Assembly: GCF_023573145.1 (NCBI RefSeq)
Contig: NZ_CP097636.1
Span: 1,116,001 to 1,180,000 of the forward strand
Direction of reading: 5' to 3'
Source: Aquincola tertiaricarbonis
GTDB taxonomy: Bacteria; Pseudomonadota; Gammaproteobacteria; Burkholderiales; Burkholderiaceae_C
Length of the DNA stretch: 64,000 nt
Shown here: positions 26,945-38,535 of the stretch, piece after piece
Layout: each line of letters starts with the position of its first letter
Position numbering within the stretch: position 1 is the stretch's first letter
Program-made: the position numbers and the translations under genes
Notes under the pieces: generated by a model
What the model was told of the DNA's origin: nothing
What the model saw: the letters and a program-made list of their open reading frames with translations, nothing else
Databases searched by the model: none

Positions 26945-27568
26945 TCAGGCCTTGCTCGTGGCGCCCAGGGCGATCTTCAGCAGGTCGGCCACGGTGTTGG
27001 CGTTGAGCTTTTCCATGATGTTGGCGCGGTGCGCCTCCACCGTCTTGATGCTGATGCCCAGGTCGTCGGCGATCTGCTTGTTCAGCCGGCCGGCGACGAT
27101 GCGCTCGAGCACCTGCGCCTCGCGCGTGGTCAGGCGGGCCAGCAGCGCGTCGCGGCTGGCTTCTTCCTGGTGCTGCGAGAAGGTGGCGCGGGCCGATTCG
27201 AGCATCCGCTCGACCAGGCTCAGCAGCTCTTCTTCCTTGAAGGGCTTCTCGATGAAGTCCATCGCGCCCTTTTTCATCGTGTTCACGGCCATCGGCACGT
27301 CGCCGTGGCCGGTGATGAAGACGATGGGCAGCGGCGAGCGGCGCTCGATCAGGCGGTCCTGCAGTTCCAGGCCGCTCATGCCGTCCATGCGGATGTCGGC
27401 GATCAGGCAGGCCACTTCGCGGGGGTCGAAGCGCGAGAGGAAGGATTCGGCGGAATCGAAGCAGCGGACGCGGTAGTCCTTGCCTTCCAGCAGCCACTGC
27501 AGCGAATCGCGCACGGCCTCGTCGTCATCGACGACATACACGGTACCCTTTTTGGGAATCAAGCTCAT
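26945..27568 (-). CDS. FixJ/TtrR-family response regulator
   Basis: A 207-residue two-domain regulator. The receiver domain has the acidic pocket DDDE (residues 14-17), the phospho-acceptor D58 (CLIADIRMDG) and the lysine in FIEKPFK. The C-terminal LuxR-type helix-turn-helix is LTTREAQVLERIVAGRLNKQ with the recognition helix in SIKTVEAHRANIMEKL. ATG 27568 overlaps the kinase stop (ATGA), so the two proteins are made together. The kinase start faces aceE across 181 bp, which makes the pyruvate dehydrogenase operon a possible target. Confidence 0.92.
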   Translation of the reverse strand: MSLIPKKGTVYVVDDDEAVRDSLQWLLEGKDYRVRCFDSAESFLSRFDPREVACLIADIRMDGMSGLELQDRLIERRSPLPIVFITGHGDVPMAVNTMKKGAMDFIEKPFKEEELLSLVERMLESARATFSQHQEEASRDALLARLTTREAQVLERIVAGRLNKQIADDLGISIKTVEAHRANIMEKLNANTVADLLKIALGATSKA

Positions 27569-30126
27569 GAGGCAACGGTGTTGTTGGCAGGGGCTGAGGA
27601 AGGCAGCGCAGGCGGAAAATCGCTGCGCAGCAAGGCGGTGTCGACGGGCAGCGTGAAGACGAATCGGCAACCCACGACCTGCTCTCCATTGTAGAGGTTC
27701 TGGGCCCTGATCCGGCCCCGGTGACTCTCGACGATGGAGCGGCACAAACCCAGGCCGATGCCCAGGCCGTCGGCCTTGGTCGAGAAGAAGGCCTCGTACA
27801 TGCGCGAGAGCACCTCCTCCTTCATGCCGGGGCCCATGTCGGTCACGCTGAACTCGATGACGCCGCCTTCTTCGGGCGTGTGCCGCGGCACCACGCGCAG
27901 CTCGATGTGGCGGCGCTGCGGCGGCATCTGCGCCACGTCGATGGCCTCGGCCGCGTTCTTCACCAGGTTCAGCACCACCTGCTCGATCAGGATGGGGTCG
28001 CACATCAGCGGCGGCAGGCGCTGGGCCACGTAGGTGTGCAGCTCCACGTTGCGGCGGCGCAGCTCGATGTTGGCCAGCTCCACCGCCTCGTCGATGATGC
28101 TGCGCGCCTCGGCCAGCTGGCGCTGCGGCTCGCTGCGTTTCACGAAGGAGCGGATGCGGTGGATGATCTGCCCGGCCCGCTGCGCCTGGCGCGAGGTCTT
28201 CTCCAGCGCCGCGATCAGGTCGTCCTTCTGGATCGCATCGTTCTTCACCCGGCTGACCATGCCGTTGCAGTAGTTGGCAATCGCGGTCAGCGGCTGGTTC
28301 AGCTCGTGGGCCACCGACGAAGCCATCTCGCCCATGGTCACCAGCCGGCTGGTCACCTGCGCCTTCTCGGCCTGGCGGGCGGCCTGTTCCTCGGCGCGAC
28401 GGCGGGCCGTGATGTCGGTGGCGATCAGCATCTGCGCCAGCCGGCCGTCGGTCCACTGCAGGTAGCGGCTACGCACGTCGAACCACTTGTTCAGCGATTC
28501 CACATACACCTCGCGCGGGTCGGAGCCGGCCTCGGTCAGCTCCTCGGTGGGCAGGCCCGAGAGGCTGTCCACCATGTCGTCCTGGTCGGCCAGGAAGCGC
28601 AACGCCGCATTGGGCCCGGCCAGCAGGTCGTGGCCCTTGGCGTCGGCGCCGAACCACAGCCGGTACGAGCGGTTGGCGAACAGCAGTTCGCTCTGCTGCA
28701 CCGACAGCACCGACACCGCGGCGTCCAGCCCCTCCAGCACGGTGGTGAAGCGCTCGTGCGAGGCCGAGAGCTGGTCGCGGATGCGCTTGGCCTCGGTGAT
28801 GTTGGTCATCGAGGTCATCCAGCCGGTCTGCTGGCCCTTGGAGTCGATCAGCGGCGAGACGTACATGCGCGCGTCGAACTGCGTGCCGTCCTTGCGCATC
28901 ACCTTCACCTCGATGCCGCCGGCCGGGCTGCGGCCCTGCAGCTCCTGCTGCAGCAGCCGCATGTTCTCGTCGATCAGCGTCGGCGGCCAGTGCGGGAAGG
29001 GCGGTCGCGCGCCGATCAGGTCGGCCTCGGAGAAGCCGGTCATCGCGCAGAAGGCGGGGTTCACGTAGGTGATGCGGCCTTCCATGTCGAGCGCCCGCAT
29101 GCCGGTGAGCATGGAGTTCTCCATCGCGCGGCGGAAGTTGGTCTCCTGCACCAGCGCGCCCTGGATCTGCCCGCGCCGGCGCATGTGGCGCCAGGTGGCC
29201 AGCAGCATCCACACCGTCAGGCCCGACAGGGCCACCACCATCCAGAACAGCGTGTTGCTGATCAGGCCGATGGAGGTGCGCCAGCCCTGGCCGCGCACCA
29301 CCAGGCCGTTGGCGGTGGGCGCCAGCGGTGCGTCGTGCACGATGGGCGCGCGCCGCACCAGGCGGTTGCCGCGGGCGGCTTCGCTGCTGGCCACCTCGCG
29401 CGCCTGGTCGTCCAGCACCGCGATGGTGTGGCGCTGGGTGACCACGTCGGGCACCGCCAGGCGCAGCAGCGTCTCCACCGAGTACTCGGCCATCAGCACG
29501 CCGGCGAAGCGGCTGCCGTCGAACAGCGGCACCTGCAGCTGGAACACCGGCGCAGCGGCCGGGTTCACGAACGCGCGCGAGTACACCGGCTGGCGCAGGT
29601 CGCGCGCCACCTCGAACGCCCGTTCGGGTTCGCTGGCGCGGCCCAGGGCCGGCAGCGAAGGATCGACCTCGGCCTTGGGCTCGACCGGATAGCCCGAGAC
29701 GGAGTGGCTGGCCTTGCGCTCCCGGTCAGCGGTGATCCACGCGATCTGCGTGATCTCGGGCCGCTCGCGGCCCAGCGTGGCGGCCTGGTCGATGAAGTCG
29801 GCGGCGTCGATGGGGCGGCGCGTCATCTGGCCGGCCAGCCGGATCATCTGCTCCTGGCTCTCGATCAGCCTCAGCCGCATCTGCTGCTGGACGATCTCGG
29901 TGTCGCGCCGCACCGACTCGATCTCGCGCTCGATCTCTTCGTTGCGCAGGTACCGGAAGGCCGAGATGATGGCCGCGAGGAAGAGCAGCACCGACACCAG
30001 CGGCCCGATGGTGACAAAGCGGTCCTGCCGGGCCGGCGACTGCCGGCGCCACCAGCGGTTGAGCAGTCTTTGCCCCCGGCTGAACGAGACACTGCTGGCG
30101 GCAAAAAGATCGTGACGGGGCTGCAT
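27565..30126 (-). CDS. Membrane PAS-domain sensor histidine kinase, FixL-like
   Basis: An 853-residue sensor. A first membrane helix at about residues 43-60 and a second at about 290-308 enclose a periplasmic sensor domain of roughly 230 residues with a CHASE/Cache-like appearance. Two PAS domains follow (about 330-450 and 460-590). The HisKA helix has the phospho-histidine in SVAHELNQPLTAI (about H607), and a HATPase domain has the N box NLVKNAAEAID and the G boxes TDMGPGMKEE and GLGIGLGLCRS. The HELNQPL form is typical of the FixL/DctB/TtrS group. The signal sensed is unknown. It is divergent from aceE. Confidence 0.9.
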   Translation of the reverse strand: MQPRHDLFAASSVSFSRGQRLLNRWWRRQSPARQDRFVTIGPLVSVLLFLAAIISAFRYLRNEEIEREIESVRRDTEIVQQQMRLRLIESQEQMIRLAGQMTRRPIDAADFIDQAATLGRERPEITQIAWITADRERKASHSVSGYPVEPKAEVDPSLPALGRASEPERAFEVARDLRQPVYSRAFVNPAAAPVFQLQVPLFDGSRFAGVLMAEYSVETLLRLAVPDVVTQRHTIAVLDDQAREVASSEAARGNRLVRRAPIVHDAPLAPTANGLVVRGQGWRTSIGLISNTLFWMVVALSGLTVWMLLATWRHMRRRGQIQGALVQETNFRRAMENSMLTGMRALDMEGRITYVNPAFCAMTGFSEADLIGARPPFPHWPPTLIDENMRLLQQELQGRSPAGGIEVKVMRKDGTQFDARMYVSPLIDSKGQQTGWMTSMTNITEAKRIRDQLSASHERFTTVLEGLDAAVSVLSVQQSELLFANRSYRLWFGADAKGHDLLAGPNAALRFLADQDDMVDSLSGLPTEELTEAGSDPREVYVESLNKWFDVRSRYLQWTDGRLAQMLIATDITARRRAEEQAARQAEKAQVTSRLVTMGEMASSVAHELNQPLTAIANYCNGMVSRVKNDAIQKDDLIAALEKTSRQAQRAGQIIHRIRSFVKRSEPQRQLAEARSIIDEAVELANIELRRRNVELHTYVAQRLPPLMCDPILIEQVVLNLVKNAAEAIDVAQMPPQRRHIELRVVPRHTPEEGGVIEFSVTDMGPGMKEEVLSRMYEAFFSTKADGLGIGLGLCRSIVESHRGRIRAQNLYNGEQVVGCRFVFTLPVDTALLRSDFPPALPSSAPANNTVAS

Positions 30127-30307
30127 CGCGGGATTATGGAAGCCCGGCTGACCACTTCCGGCCGAACGGGCCTCCGGATTTTCGTTCGTTTTATCGCATT
30201 GTGAAACGCACTCGCACTATTTGAAAACTTCTGGACTTGTGCCAAACTGCGCGCGCTTTACCCTCGCCCGCATCCATCCACCTCGGTAAAAGACCAGGAG
30301 ACAAGCC
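30127..30307. promoter_or_regulatory. Divergent intergenic region, kinase / pyruvate dehydrogenase operon
   Basis: A 181-base gap between the histidine kinase start and aceE. Its middle (about 30175-30245) is clearly richer in A and T than anything nearby and must hold promoters in both directions. I could not draw a convincing -35/-10 pair. A strong AGGAG ribosome site (AAGACCAGGAGACAAGCC) precedes aceE. Confidence 0.45.
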
Positions 30308-33022
30308 ATGTCTGCAGTGCCCGAATCCATCCCCGGCGGCGCGGCCGCCAACGATTCCGATCACCAGGAAACCCGCGAGTGGCTGGACGCCCTCTCTGCA
30401 GTCATCGGGACTGAAGGTGGCGAGCGCGCCCACTTTCTGCTGGAACAGCTGATCGACCACGCCCGCCAGGCCGGCATCGACGTGCCGTTCTCGGCCAACA
30501 CCGCGTACGTCAACACCATCCCGGCCGACCAGGAAGAGCGCTGCCCCGGCAACATCGAGATCGAGAAGCGCCTGCGCGCCTACATGCGCTGGAATGCGAT
30601 GGCGATGGTGGTGCGCGCCAACCGCCTGAAGCCCGCCGACGGCGGCGACCTCGGCGGCCACATCGGCTCGTTCGCGTCGCTGGCCTCGATGCTGGGCGCC
30701 GGCTTCAACCACTTCTGGCATGCCGAGAACGAGAACCACGGCGGTGACCTGCTGTACATCCAGGGCCACAGCGCGCCCGGCATCTACGCCCGCGCCTTCC
30801 TGGAAGGCCGGCTGACCGAAGAGCAGCTCGACAGCTTCCGCCAGGAAGTGGACGGCAAGGGACTGTCCAGCTACCCGCACCCGAAGCTGATGCCCGAGTT
30901 CTGGCAGTTCCCGACCGTCAGCATGGGCCTGGGCCCCTTGATGGCCATCTACCAGGCGCGCTTCCTGAAGTACCTGCATGCCCGCGGCATCGCCGACACG
31001 GCCAACCGCAAGGTGTGGGCCTTCATGGGCGACGGCGAGATGGACGAGCCGGAAAGCCTGGGCGCCATCGGCCTGGCCGCGCGCGAAGGTCTGGACAACC
31101 TGGTCTTCGTCATCAACTGCAACCTGCAGCGCCTGGACGGCCCGGTGCGCGGCAACGGCAAGATCATTCAGGAGCTGGAAGGCGAATTCCGCGGCAGCGG
31201 CTGGAACGTCATCAAACTGATCTGGGGCAAGGGCTGGGACGAGCTGCTGGCGCGCGACAAGAGCGGCAAGCTCAAGCAGCTGATGATGGAAACCGTGGAC
31301 GGCGACTACCAGGCCATGAAGGCCAACGACGGCGCCTACGTCCGCAAGCACTTCTTCGGCAAGTACCCCGAGACCGCCAAGCTGGTCGAGCACATGAGCG
31401 ACGAGGAGATCTTCGATCTGCGTCGCGGGGGCCACCAGCCCGAGAAGGTGTTCGCCGCCTTCCACGCCGCCCACCACAACAAGACGGGCCAGCCCACGCT
31501 GCTGCTGGTCAAGACCGTCAAGGGCTACGGCATGGGCAAGGCCGGTGAAGGCAAGAACACCGTCCACCAGACCAAGAAGCTGACGGACGACGACATCAAA
31601 TACATCCGCGACCGCTTCGGCATCCCCATCCCCGACAGCGAGCTGCCCAAGATCCCGTACTACAAGCCGGCCGACGACACGCCGGAAATGCGCTACCTGC
31701 ACGAGCGCCGCCAGGCCCTGGGCGGCTACCTGCCCAAGCGCCGCGTGAAGACCGAAGAAACCTTCGAGGTGCCTTCGCTCGACACCTTCAAGGCCGTGCT
31801 GGAGCCCACCGCCGAAGGCCGTGAGATCTCCACCACCCAGGCCTACGTGCGCTTCCTGACGCAGCTGCTGCGCGACAAGGCCCTGGGCCCGCGCGTGGTG
31901 CCCATCCTGGTGGACGAGGCCCGCACCTTCGGCATGGAAGGCCTGTTCCGCCAGATCGGCATCTACAACCCGAAGGGCCAGCTGTACACCCCGGTCGACA
32001 AGGACCAGGTGATGTACTACAAGGAAGACAAGGCCGGCCAGATCCTGCAAGAGGGCATCAACGAAGCCGGCGGCATGGCGAGCTGGATCGCGGCAGCCAC
32101 GAGCTACTCGACGAACAACCGGGTGATGATCCCGTTCTACGTCTACTACTCGATGTTCGGCTTCCAGCGCATCGGCGACCTGGCCTGGGCGGCCGGCGAC
32201 ATGCAGGCCCGTGGCTTCCTGCTGGGCGGCACCTCGGGCCGCACCACGCTGAACGGCGAAGGCCTGCAGCACGAAGACGGCCACAGCCACATCCTGGCTG
32301 GCACCATCCCGAACTGCGTGAGCTACGACCCCACCTTCGCGCACGAAGTGGCGGTGATCATGCACAACGGCCTGCAGCGCATGGTGGGCAAGCAGGAGAA
32401 CGTGTTCTTCTACATCACGCTGCTGAACGAGAACTACGCCATGCCGGGCCTGAAGGCCGGCACCGAGGCGCAGATCATCAAGGGCATGTACCTGCTGCAG
32501 GAAGCGGACGCTGCGGGCAAGCCCACCGTCAACCTGCTGGGCAGCGGCACCATCCTGCGTGAAAGCATGGCCGCCAAGGAACTGCTGGAAAGCGACTGGG
32601 GCGTGGCTGCCAACGTCTGGAGCTGCCCGAGCTTCAACGAGCTGACCCGCGACGGCCAGGACGCCGAGCGCTGGAACCTGCTGCACCCGACCGAGACGCC
32701 GCGCGTGCCTTACGTCACCGAGCAGCTGGCCCCGCATGCCGGCCCGGTGATCGCCAGCACCGACTACATGAAGAACTATGCGGAGCAGATCCGCGCCTTC
32801 ATCCCGAAGGGCCGCACCTACAAGGTGCTGGGCACCGACGGCTTCGGCCGCAGCGACTTCCGCAGCAAGCTGCGTGAGCACTTCGAGGTGAACCGCCACT
32901 ACGTGGTCGTGGCTGCGCTGAAGGCGCTGGCCGAAGAAGGCGCGGTGCCCGCGACCAAGGTGGCCGAGGCCATCCAGAAGTACGGCATCAACCCCGACAA
33001 GATCAACCCGCTGTACGCATAA
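30308..33022 (+). CDS. aceE: Pyruvate dehydrogenase E1 component, homodimeric type
   Basis: A 904-residue thiamine-diphosphate enzyme that decarboxylates pyruvate and acetylates the lipoyl arm of E2. The ThDP motif runs from FMGDGEMDEPESLGAIGLAA to VINCNLQ. EENHGGDLLYIQGH-like (here NENHGGDLLYIQGHSAPGIY) and LGGTSGRTTLNGEGLQHEDG are signatures of the E. coli-type AceE. The length is normal and an AGGAG box precedes the ATG. It is the first gene of an operon with aceF (21 bp gap) and lpdA (16 bp gap). Confidence 0.97.
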   Translation: MSAVPESIPGGAAANDSDHQETREWLDALSAVIGTEGGERAHFLLEQLIDHARQAGIDVPFSANTAYVNTIPADQEERCPGNIEIEKRLRAYMRWNAMAMVVRANRLKPADGGDLGGHIGSFASLASMLGAGFNHFWHAENENHGGDLLYIQGHSAPGIYARAFLEGRLTEEQLDSFRQEVDGKGLSSYPHPKLMPEFWQFPTVSMGLGPLMAIYQARFLKYLHARGIADTANRKVWAFMGDGEMDEPESLGAIGLAAREGLDNLVFVINCNLQRLDGPVRGNGKIIQELEGEFRGSGWNVIKLIWGKGWDELLARDKSGKLKQLMMETVDGDYQAMKANDGAYVRKHFFGKYPETAKLVEHMSDEEIFDLRRGGHQPEKVFAAFHAAHHNKTGQPTLLLVKTVKGYGMGKAGEGKNTVHQTKKLTDDDIKYIRDRFGIPIPDSELPKIPYYKPADDTPEMRYLHERRQALGGYLPKRRVKTEETFEVPSLDTFKAVLEPTAEGREISTTQAYVRFLTQLLRDKALGPRVVPILVDEARTFGMEGLFRQIGIYNPKGQLYTPVDKDQVMYYKEDKAGQILQEGINEAGGMASWIAAATSYSTNNRVMIPFYVYYSMFGFQRIGDLAWAAGDMQARGFLLGGTSGRTTLNGEGLQHEDGHSHILAGTIPNCVSYDPTFAHEVAVIMHNGLQRMVGKQENVFFYITLLNENYAMPGLKAGTEAQIIKGMYLLQEADAAGKPTVNLLGSGTILRESMAAKELLESDWGVAANVWSCPSFNELTRDGQDAERWNLLHPTETPRVPYVTEQLAPHAGPVIASTDYMKNYAEQIRAFIPKGRTYKVLGTDGFGRSDFRSKLREHFEVNRHYVVVAALKALAEEGAVPATKVAEAIQKYGINPDKINPLYA

Positions 33023-33043
33023 AAGGCCGACGGAGACAACCTC

Positions 33044-34726
33044 ATGGCATTGATCGAAGTGAAGGTGCCCGACATCGGGGACTTCAAGGACGTCGAGATC
33101 ATCGAACTGATGGTCCAGCCCGGTGACACCATCAAGGCGGAACAGAGCCTGATCACGGTCGAGAGCGACAAGGCCTCGATGGAGATCCCCTCGTCGCATG
33201 CCGGCGTGGTCAAGGAGCTCAAGGTCAAGGTGGGCGACAAGATCAGCGAAGGCTCGCTGGTGCTGACGCTGGAAACCGCCGACGCGGGTGCTGCGGCGCC
33301 TGCGCCCGCGCCTGCTGCTGCGGCTGCCGCCGCCCCGGCGCCCGCTGCCTCTGCACCCGCACCTGCGCCGGCCCCGGCCGCCGCCAGCGGCCCGATCGAG
33401 GTGACCGTGCCCGACATCGGCGACTTCGACGAAGTGGCCGTCATCGAGGTGATGGTCAAGGCCGGCGACACCGTGAAGGTCGAGCAGAGCCTGATCACCG
33501 TCGAGAGCGACAAGGCCTCGATGGAGATCCCCTCGTCGCATGCGGGCGTGATCCAGGACCTGAAGGTCAAGGTCGGCGACAAGGTGTCCAAGGGCACGCT
33601 GATCGCGGTGCTGCAGGGCGCTGCGGGTGCCGCCGCGGCGCCTGCGCAGGCGACTGCTCCTGTGCCTGCCCAGGCCGCAGCGCCGGCGCCCGCTGCGGCC
33701 CCCGCCGCCGCATCCGCGCCCTCGGCCGCTCCGGCTGCCGCACCGGCCGCGCTGCCTGCGCACGACCCGACCGCGGCCAAGGGCAAGTTGCCGCATGCCT
33801 CGCCCTCCATCCGCCGCTTCGCCCGTGAACTGGGCGTGCCGCTGGAAGAAGTCAAGGGCACCGGTCCCAAGGGCCGCATCACCCAGCAGGACGTGCAGTC
33901 CTTCGTCAAGGGCGTGATGAACGGCAGCGTGCAGACCCAGGCGTCGGCCGCTGCGGCCAAGCCGGCGGCTGCTGCGGCGGGCGGTGGTGCCTTCCCGGGC
34001 CTGCTGCCCTGGCCGCAGGTCGACTTCACCAAGTTCGGCCCGGTCGAGCGCAAGGATCTGTCGCGCATCAAGAAGATCAGCGGCGCCAACCTGCACCGCA
34101 ACTGGGTGGTGATCCCGCACGTCACCAACCACGACGAAGCCGACATCACCGAGCTGGAAGCCTTCCGCGTTCAACTGAACAAGGAAAACGAGAAGGCGGG
34201 CATCAAGGTCACGATGCTGGCTTTCATGATCAAGGCGGCCGTGGCGGCGCTCAAGAAGTTCCCCGAGTTCAACAGCTCGCTGGACGGCGAGCAGCTGGTG
34301 CTGAAGAACTACTTCCACATCGGCTTTGCGGCGGACACGCCCAATGGCCTGGTGGTGCCGGTGATCAAGGATGCCGACAAGAAGGGCATCTTCCAGATCA
34401 GCCAGGAGATGAGCGAGCTGGCCAAGAAGGCCCGCGACGGCAAGCTGGGCCCGGCCGACATGAGCGGCGGCTGCTTCAGCATCAGCTCGCTGGGCGGCAT
34501 CGGCGGCAAGTACTTCACGCCGATCATCAACGCGCCCGAGGTGGCCATCATGGGCGTGTGCAAGAGCACCATCGAGCCCAAGTGGGACGGCAAGGCCTTC
34601 CAACCGCGCCTGATCCTGCCGCTGAGCCTGAGCTGGGACCACCGCGTGATCGACGGCGCCGCCGCGGCACGCTTCAACGTCTACTTCGCATCGCTGCTGG
34701 CGGACTTCCGCCGCATCGTGCTCTGA
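33044..34726 (+). CDS. aceF: Dihydrolipoamide acetyltransferase (E2), two lipoyl domains
   Basis: A 560-residue E2 core of the pyruvate dehydrogenase complex. Two lipoyl domains are present with attachment lysines K43 and K157, both in the sequence [13 protein letters not shown]. Long Ala/Pro linkers separate them from an E1/E3-binding domain ([20 protein letters not shown], about 250-287) and the catalytic domain. The active-site histidine is in [15 protein letters not shown] near the C-terminus. The family usually has one to three lipoyl domains; here a third is carried by the adjoining E3. Confidence 0.97.
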   Translation: MALIEVKVPDIGDFKDVEIIELMVQPGDTIKAEQSLITVESDKASMEIPSSHAGVVKELKVKVGDKISEGSLVLTLETADAGAAAPAPAPAAAAAAAPAPAASAPAPAPAPAAASGPIEVTVPDIGDFDEVAVIEVMVKAGDTVKVEQSLITVESDKASMEIPSSHAGVIQDLKVKVGDKVSKGTLIAVLQGAAGAAAAPAQATAPVPAQAAAPAPAAAPAAASAPSAAPAAAPAALPAHDPTAAKGKLPHASPSIRRFARELGVPLEEVKGTGPKGRITQQDVQSFVKGVMNGSVQTQASAAAAKPAAAAAGGGAFPGLLPWPQVDFTKFGPVERKDLSRIKKISGANLHRNWVVIPHVTNHDEADITELEAFRVQLNKENEKAGIKVTMLAFMIKAAVAALKKFPEFNSSLDGEQLVLKNYFHIGFAADTPNGLVVPVIKDADKKGIFQISQEMSELAKKARDGKLGPADMSGGCFSISSLGGIGGKYFTPIINAPEVAIMGVCKSTIEPKWDGKAFQPRLILPLSLSWDHRVIDGAAAARFNVYFASLLADFRRIVL

Positions 34727-34742
34727 ACGGAAGGAGCACGAC

Positions 34743-36521
<1,779 letters not shown>

Positions 36522-36561
36522 GGCGGGCGCCGGGCGCAGCCCGGCCGCCCACGCTGCCAGA

Positions 36562-36583
36562 GCCGCCTTCGGGCGGCTTTTTT
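36562..36583 (+). terminator. Rho-independent terminator of aceE-aceF-lpdA
   Basis: The stem GCCGCC (36562-36567) / GGCGGC (36572-36577) with a TTCG tetraloop is followed by six Ts. It lies 40 bases after the lpdA stop. A short relative of the junction repeats (AGCCCCAAGCTCCCC, 36591-36605) sits just beyond it. Confidence 0.93.
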
Positions 36584-36630
36584 AATGGAGCCCCAAGCTC
36601 CCCAAGGCTCGCGAGACCCGGAAGGGCAAT

Positions 36631-38535
36631 TCAACGCGCTGGCGTTGCAGAGGTCAGCAGGTCGGCCACACGCTCACGCAGATCTTCGGGCGTGACCGTA
36701 GCTGCCGCCATCGCTGGGCCCACGGTCAGGCTCACCGGGCTCCAGATGCCGCGCCGCAGCGGCTTGACCATCGCCTTGCCGCCTTCCACGCGGGAGAAGA
36801 AGCTGCCCCACAGGTTGCCCAGCGCCATCGGAATCACGGGCACCCCGGGCATGCCGTCCACCAGCTTCATCACCCCGCCCTTGAAGGGCTGCAGCGTGCC
36901 GTCGCGCGTGATGGCACCTTCCGGAAAGATGCACACCAGCTCGCCGTCCTGCAGCACGGCGCGGGCGGTGGAGAAGGCGGCCTCGTAGGTGGCCGGGTCG
37001 GTTTTCTGCGGCGCCACCGGGATGGCCTTGGCCAGCCGGAACAACCAGCCCAGCACCGGGATGCGGAAGATCTGGTGGTCCATCAGGAAGCGGATGGGCC
37101 GCGGGCTGGCGGCCATCAGCAGCACCGCGTCGACGAAGCTCACGTGGTTGCACACCAGCACGGCCGCGCCGCTGACGGGGATGCGCTCGTCATGCGTGAT
37201 CTTGAAGCGGTAGGCGATGCGGGAGAGCACGAAGGCCACGAAGCGCAGCAGGTACTCGGGCACGATGAGGAAGATGTAGATGCCCACCAGCACGTTGGCG
37301 ATGCCAACCACCAGGAACACCTGCGGGATGCTCAGGCCCGCGCCCAGCAGGGCGCCCGCGATCACCGAGCTGGCGATCATGAACAGCGCGTTCAGGATGT
37401 TGTTGGCCGCGATGATGCGGGCCCGGTGCGTGGGCACGGCGCGCAGCTGGATGAGGGCGTACATGGGCACGCTGTACAGGCCTGCGAACAGCGCCAGCAG
37501 GGCCAGGTCGGCCAGCACGCGCCAGTGGGCGGGCTGCGCCAGGAAGGCGGCCACGCTGAGCCCTTCGGCCGGCGGCAGGCCGGTGGAGGCAAAGTAGAGG
37601 TCGATCGCGAACACGCTCATGCCGATGGCGCCCAGCGGCACCAGGCCGATCTCGACATGGCGCCGGGACAGCAGCTCGCACAGCAGCGAGCCGATGCCGA
37701 TACCCACGGAGAACACCGCCAGCAGCAGTGAAGCCACCTGCGGGCCGCCGTGCAGCACTTCCTTGGCGAAGGCCGGGAAGTTGGCCAGGAACACGGCCCC
37801 GAAGAACCACATCCACGAAATGCCCAGCAGCGAGCGGAACACCGCCAGCTGGCCGCGCGCCAGCTTCAGGTTGCGCCAGGTCTCGGTCACCGGGTTCCAG
37901 TTGATCTTCAACGCCGGGTCGGTCGATGGGCTGGCGGGAATGGCCTGGGCCGTGAGCCGGCCCAGCACCGCCAGGCCCAGGCAGGCACAGGCCACGTGCT
38001 GCGGGCCGACGACCGGCGTGTCCACCAGCACACCGCCGGCCAGCTGGCCCAGCAGGATGGCCACGAAGGTGCCCATCTCCACCATGCCGTTGCCGCCGGT
38101 CAGCTCGCGTTCGTTCAGTTGCTGCGGCAGGTAGGCGTACTTGACGGGGCCGAACAGGGTGGAGTGCAGGCCCATCAGGCACACGCAGGCCAGCAAGGTG
38201 GGCACATGGGTGGCATGGAAGCCGGCGGCCGCCAGGGCCATGATGGCGATCTCCAGGCTCTTGACCCAGCGCATCAGCCGCGCCTTGTCGTACTTGTCGG
38301 CCAGCTGACCGCTGGTGGCCGAGAACAGCACGAAGGGCAGGATGAACAGCGCGCCGATCACCAGCCCCGCCATCTGCGGCGACAGCCAGGACAGCTGCAG
38401 CTGGTAGGTCACCATCAGCGTGAAGGCGAACTTGAAGACGTTGTCGTTGGCCGCGCCGAGGAACTGGGTCCAGAAGAAGGGCGCGAATCGGCGCTGGCCG
38501 AGCAGCGCGAACTGGTTGGGGTGGTGGGCACTCAT
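36631..38535 (-). CDS. MFS transporter fused to PlsC-type acyltransferase (LplT-Aas-like)
   Basis: A 634-residue fusion. Residues 1 to about 420 form an LplT-like MFS transporter with twelve helices (start QFLGAANDNVFKFAFTLMV). Residues about 440-620 form a 1-acylglycerophosphate acyltransferase domain with the H-x4-D motif NHVSFVD (H near 463) and the FPEGAITRDGTL motif. In E. coli, lysophospholipid uptake by LplT and re-acylation by Aas are separate proteins. Here they are joined, but without the acyl-ACP synthetase domain of Aas. A role in lysophospholipid salvage is likely. It is coupled to the DUF2145 gene by an ATGA overlap. Confidence 0.9.
   Translation of the reverse strand: MSAHHPNQFALLGQRRFAPFFWTQFLGAANDNVFKFAFTLMVTYQLQLSWLSPQMAGLVIGALFILPFVLFSATSGQLADKYDKARLMRWVKSLEIAIMALAAAGFHATHVPTLLACVCLMGLHSTLFGPVKYAYLPQQLNERELTGGNGMVEMGTFVAILLGQLAGGVLVDTPVVGPQHVACACLGLAVLGRLTAQAIPASPSTDPALKINWNPVTETWRNLKLARGQLAVFRSLLGISWMWFFGAVFLANFPAFAKEVLHGGPQVASLLLAVFSVGIGIGSLLCELLSRRHVEIGLVPLGAIGMSVFAIDLYFASTGLPPAEGLSVAAFLAQPAHWRVLADLALLALFAGLYSVPMYALIQLRAVPTHRARIIAANNILNALFMIASSVIAGALLGAGLSIPQVFLVVGIANVLVGIYIFLIVPEYLLRFVAFVLSRIAYRFKITHDERIPVSGAAVLVCNHVSFVDAVLLMAASPRPIRFLMDHQIFRIPVLGWLFRLAKAIPVAPQKTDPATYEAAFSTARAVLQDGELVCIFPEGAITRDGTLQPFKGGVMKLVDGMPGVPVIPMALGNLWGSFFSRVEGGKAMVKPLRRGIWSPVSLTVGPAMAAATVTPEDLRERVADLLTSATPAR

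Noticed and set aside
27721..30204. An 827-residue plus-strand frame opposite the histidine kinase.
   Set aside because: Antisense shadow; the kinase has all HisKA and HATPase motifs.
33300..33400. Low-complexity Ala/Pro coding stretches in aceF and lpdA as possible frameshift scars.
   Set aside because: They are the normal flexible linkers between lipoyl and catalytic domains.
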